A stretch of 64,000 nucleotides of DNA from Planctomycetota bacterium (GTDB lineage: Bacteria > Planctomycetota > UBA1135 > GCA-002686595), in contig SIAI01000015.1 of NCBI GenBank assembly GCA_009691855.1, positions 19,902 through 83,901 on the forward strand. The letters run 5' to 3'. The notes beneath the pieces were generated by a model. It was not told the DNA's origin, made no database searches, and saw only the letters and a list, made by a program, of their open reading frames with translations. Within the stretch, counting starts at the first letter, position 1. The number at the start of each line of letters is the position of its first letter. Shown here one piece after another: positions 63,900 through 64,000 of this stretch. The translations under genes were made by a program, and so were the position numbers.

Positions 63900-64000
63900 C
63901 TGCTCGGACCTGAGCGCCCGCTCGGTCAGCCAGGCCTCGGACGGCTTGCAGCGCGCGCAGCAGAAGGCCTCAGGCTACCGCAGCTTCGCGAGGGCACTTC
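63900..64000 (-). pseudogene. IS1595-type transposase fragment, decayed and cut by the window edge
   Basis: The minus strand reads ALAKLR, a TAG (63977-63975), then PEAFCCARCKPSEAWLTERAL. This matches the zinc-ribbon N-terminus of IS1595-family transposases, in which LRW-P-x-G-F-x-C-P-R-C is typical, with the TAG standing exactly where Trp (TGG) is expected. After this the resemblance fades. The start lies outside the window. It is too short to define the element's ends. Confidence 0.5.

Overview
The window is very GC-rich DNA with dense, mostly short-gapped genes on both strands. The gene content suggests a member of the Planctomycetota, with Myxococcota as the weaker alternative. This is an inference from gene style, not from a marker gene. 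The pointers are secreted carboxypeptidase-regulatory-like and FG-GAP proteins, a very large lipoprotein, M43 and other HExxH proteases, a Ser/Thr kinase with a DWG motif fused to a sulfatase-modifying-factor-like domain, a DUF1028 protein, and GH116/DUF608. No tRNA, rRNA, CRISPR array or intact insertion sequence was found.

Layout. 1-3000: a secreted repeat protein cut by the window edge, then a scrambled remnant of a paralogous locus that includes an inverted ECF sigma factor fragment. 3000-12040: an exported esterase and a trypsin-like protease (minus strand), then an FG-GAP protein, an uncharacterised exported protein, a YqgE/AlgH protein and an AsmA-like protein (plus strand). 12128-20708: a minus-strand block read hemA > hemCD (fusion) > hemB > hemL > histidine kinase, all joined by 4-nt or similar stop/start overlaps. 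It continues into a frameshifted small membrane protein gene, an OmpR/PhoB-type response regulator and a methyltransferase broken by a stop codon. hemH starts divergently from hemA; the short shared promoter region holds a tandem GTGTCA repeat with 11-bp spacing. 21825-33674: a 1030-aa lipoprotein, an M43 protease, a hybrid sensor kinase, a PilZ protein, a 508-aa exported protein, a geranylgeranyl-reductase-like flavoprotein coupled to a membrane protein, and a small YXWGXW-type protein. 33844-45277: GH116/DUF608 glycosidase, prolyl iminopeptidase, a ligand-binding-protein/metzincin fusion, MsrB, and two tandem OPT transporters. 45278-53221: a minus-strand run of exported proteins including a subtilase and a DUF2959 lipoprotein. 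53340-63755: the kinase fusion, a di-haem peroxidase, a large zinc metalloprotease, a DUF1028 protein, a nonsense-interrupted gene and two small lipoproteins. The right edge carries a decayed IS1595-type transposase fragment.

How the genes work together. The clearest functional unit makes protohaem precursors from glutamyl-tRNA (HemA, HemL, HemB, HemC-HemD) with ferrochelatase alongside. A two-component system appears wired to it by translational coupling and possibly by an operator in the hemA/hemH promoter. Much of the rest encodes exported or envelope proteins, including at least six peptidase-like enzymes. Several genes are visibly damaged: two internal stops, one frameshift and three fragments. 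This points to recent decay or to consensus errors in the assembly.
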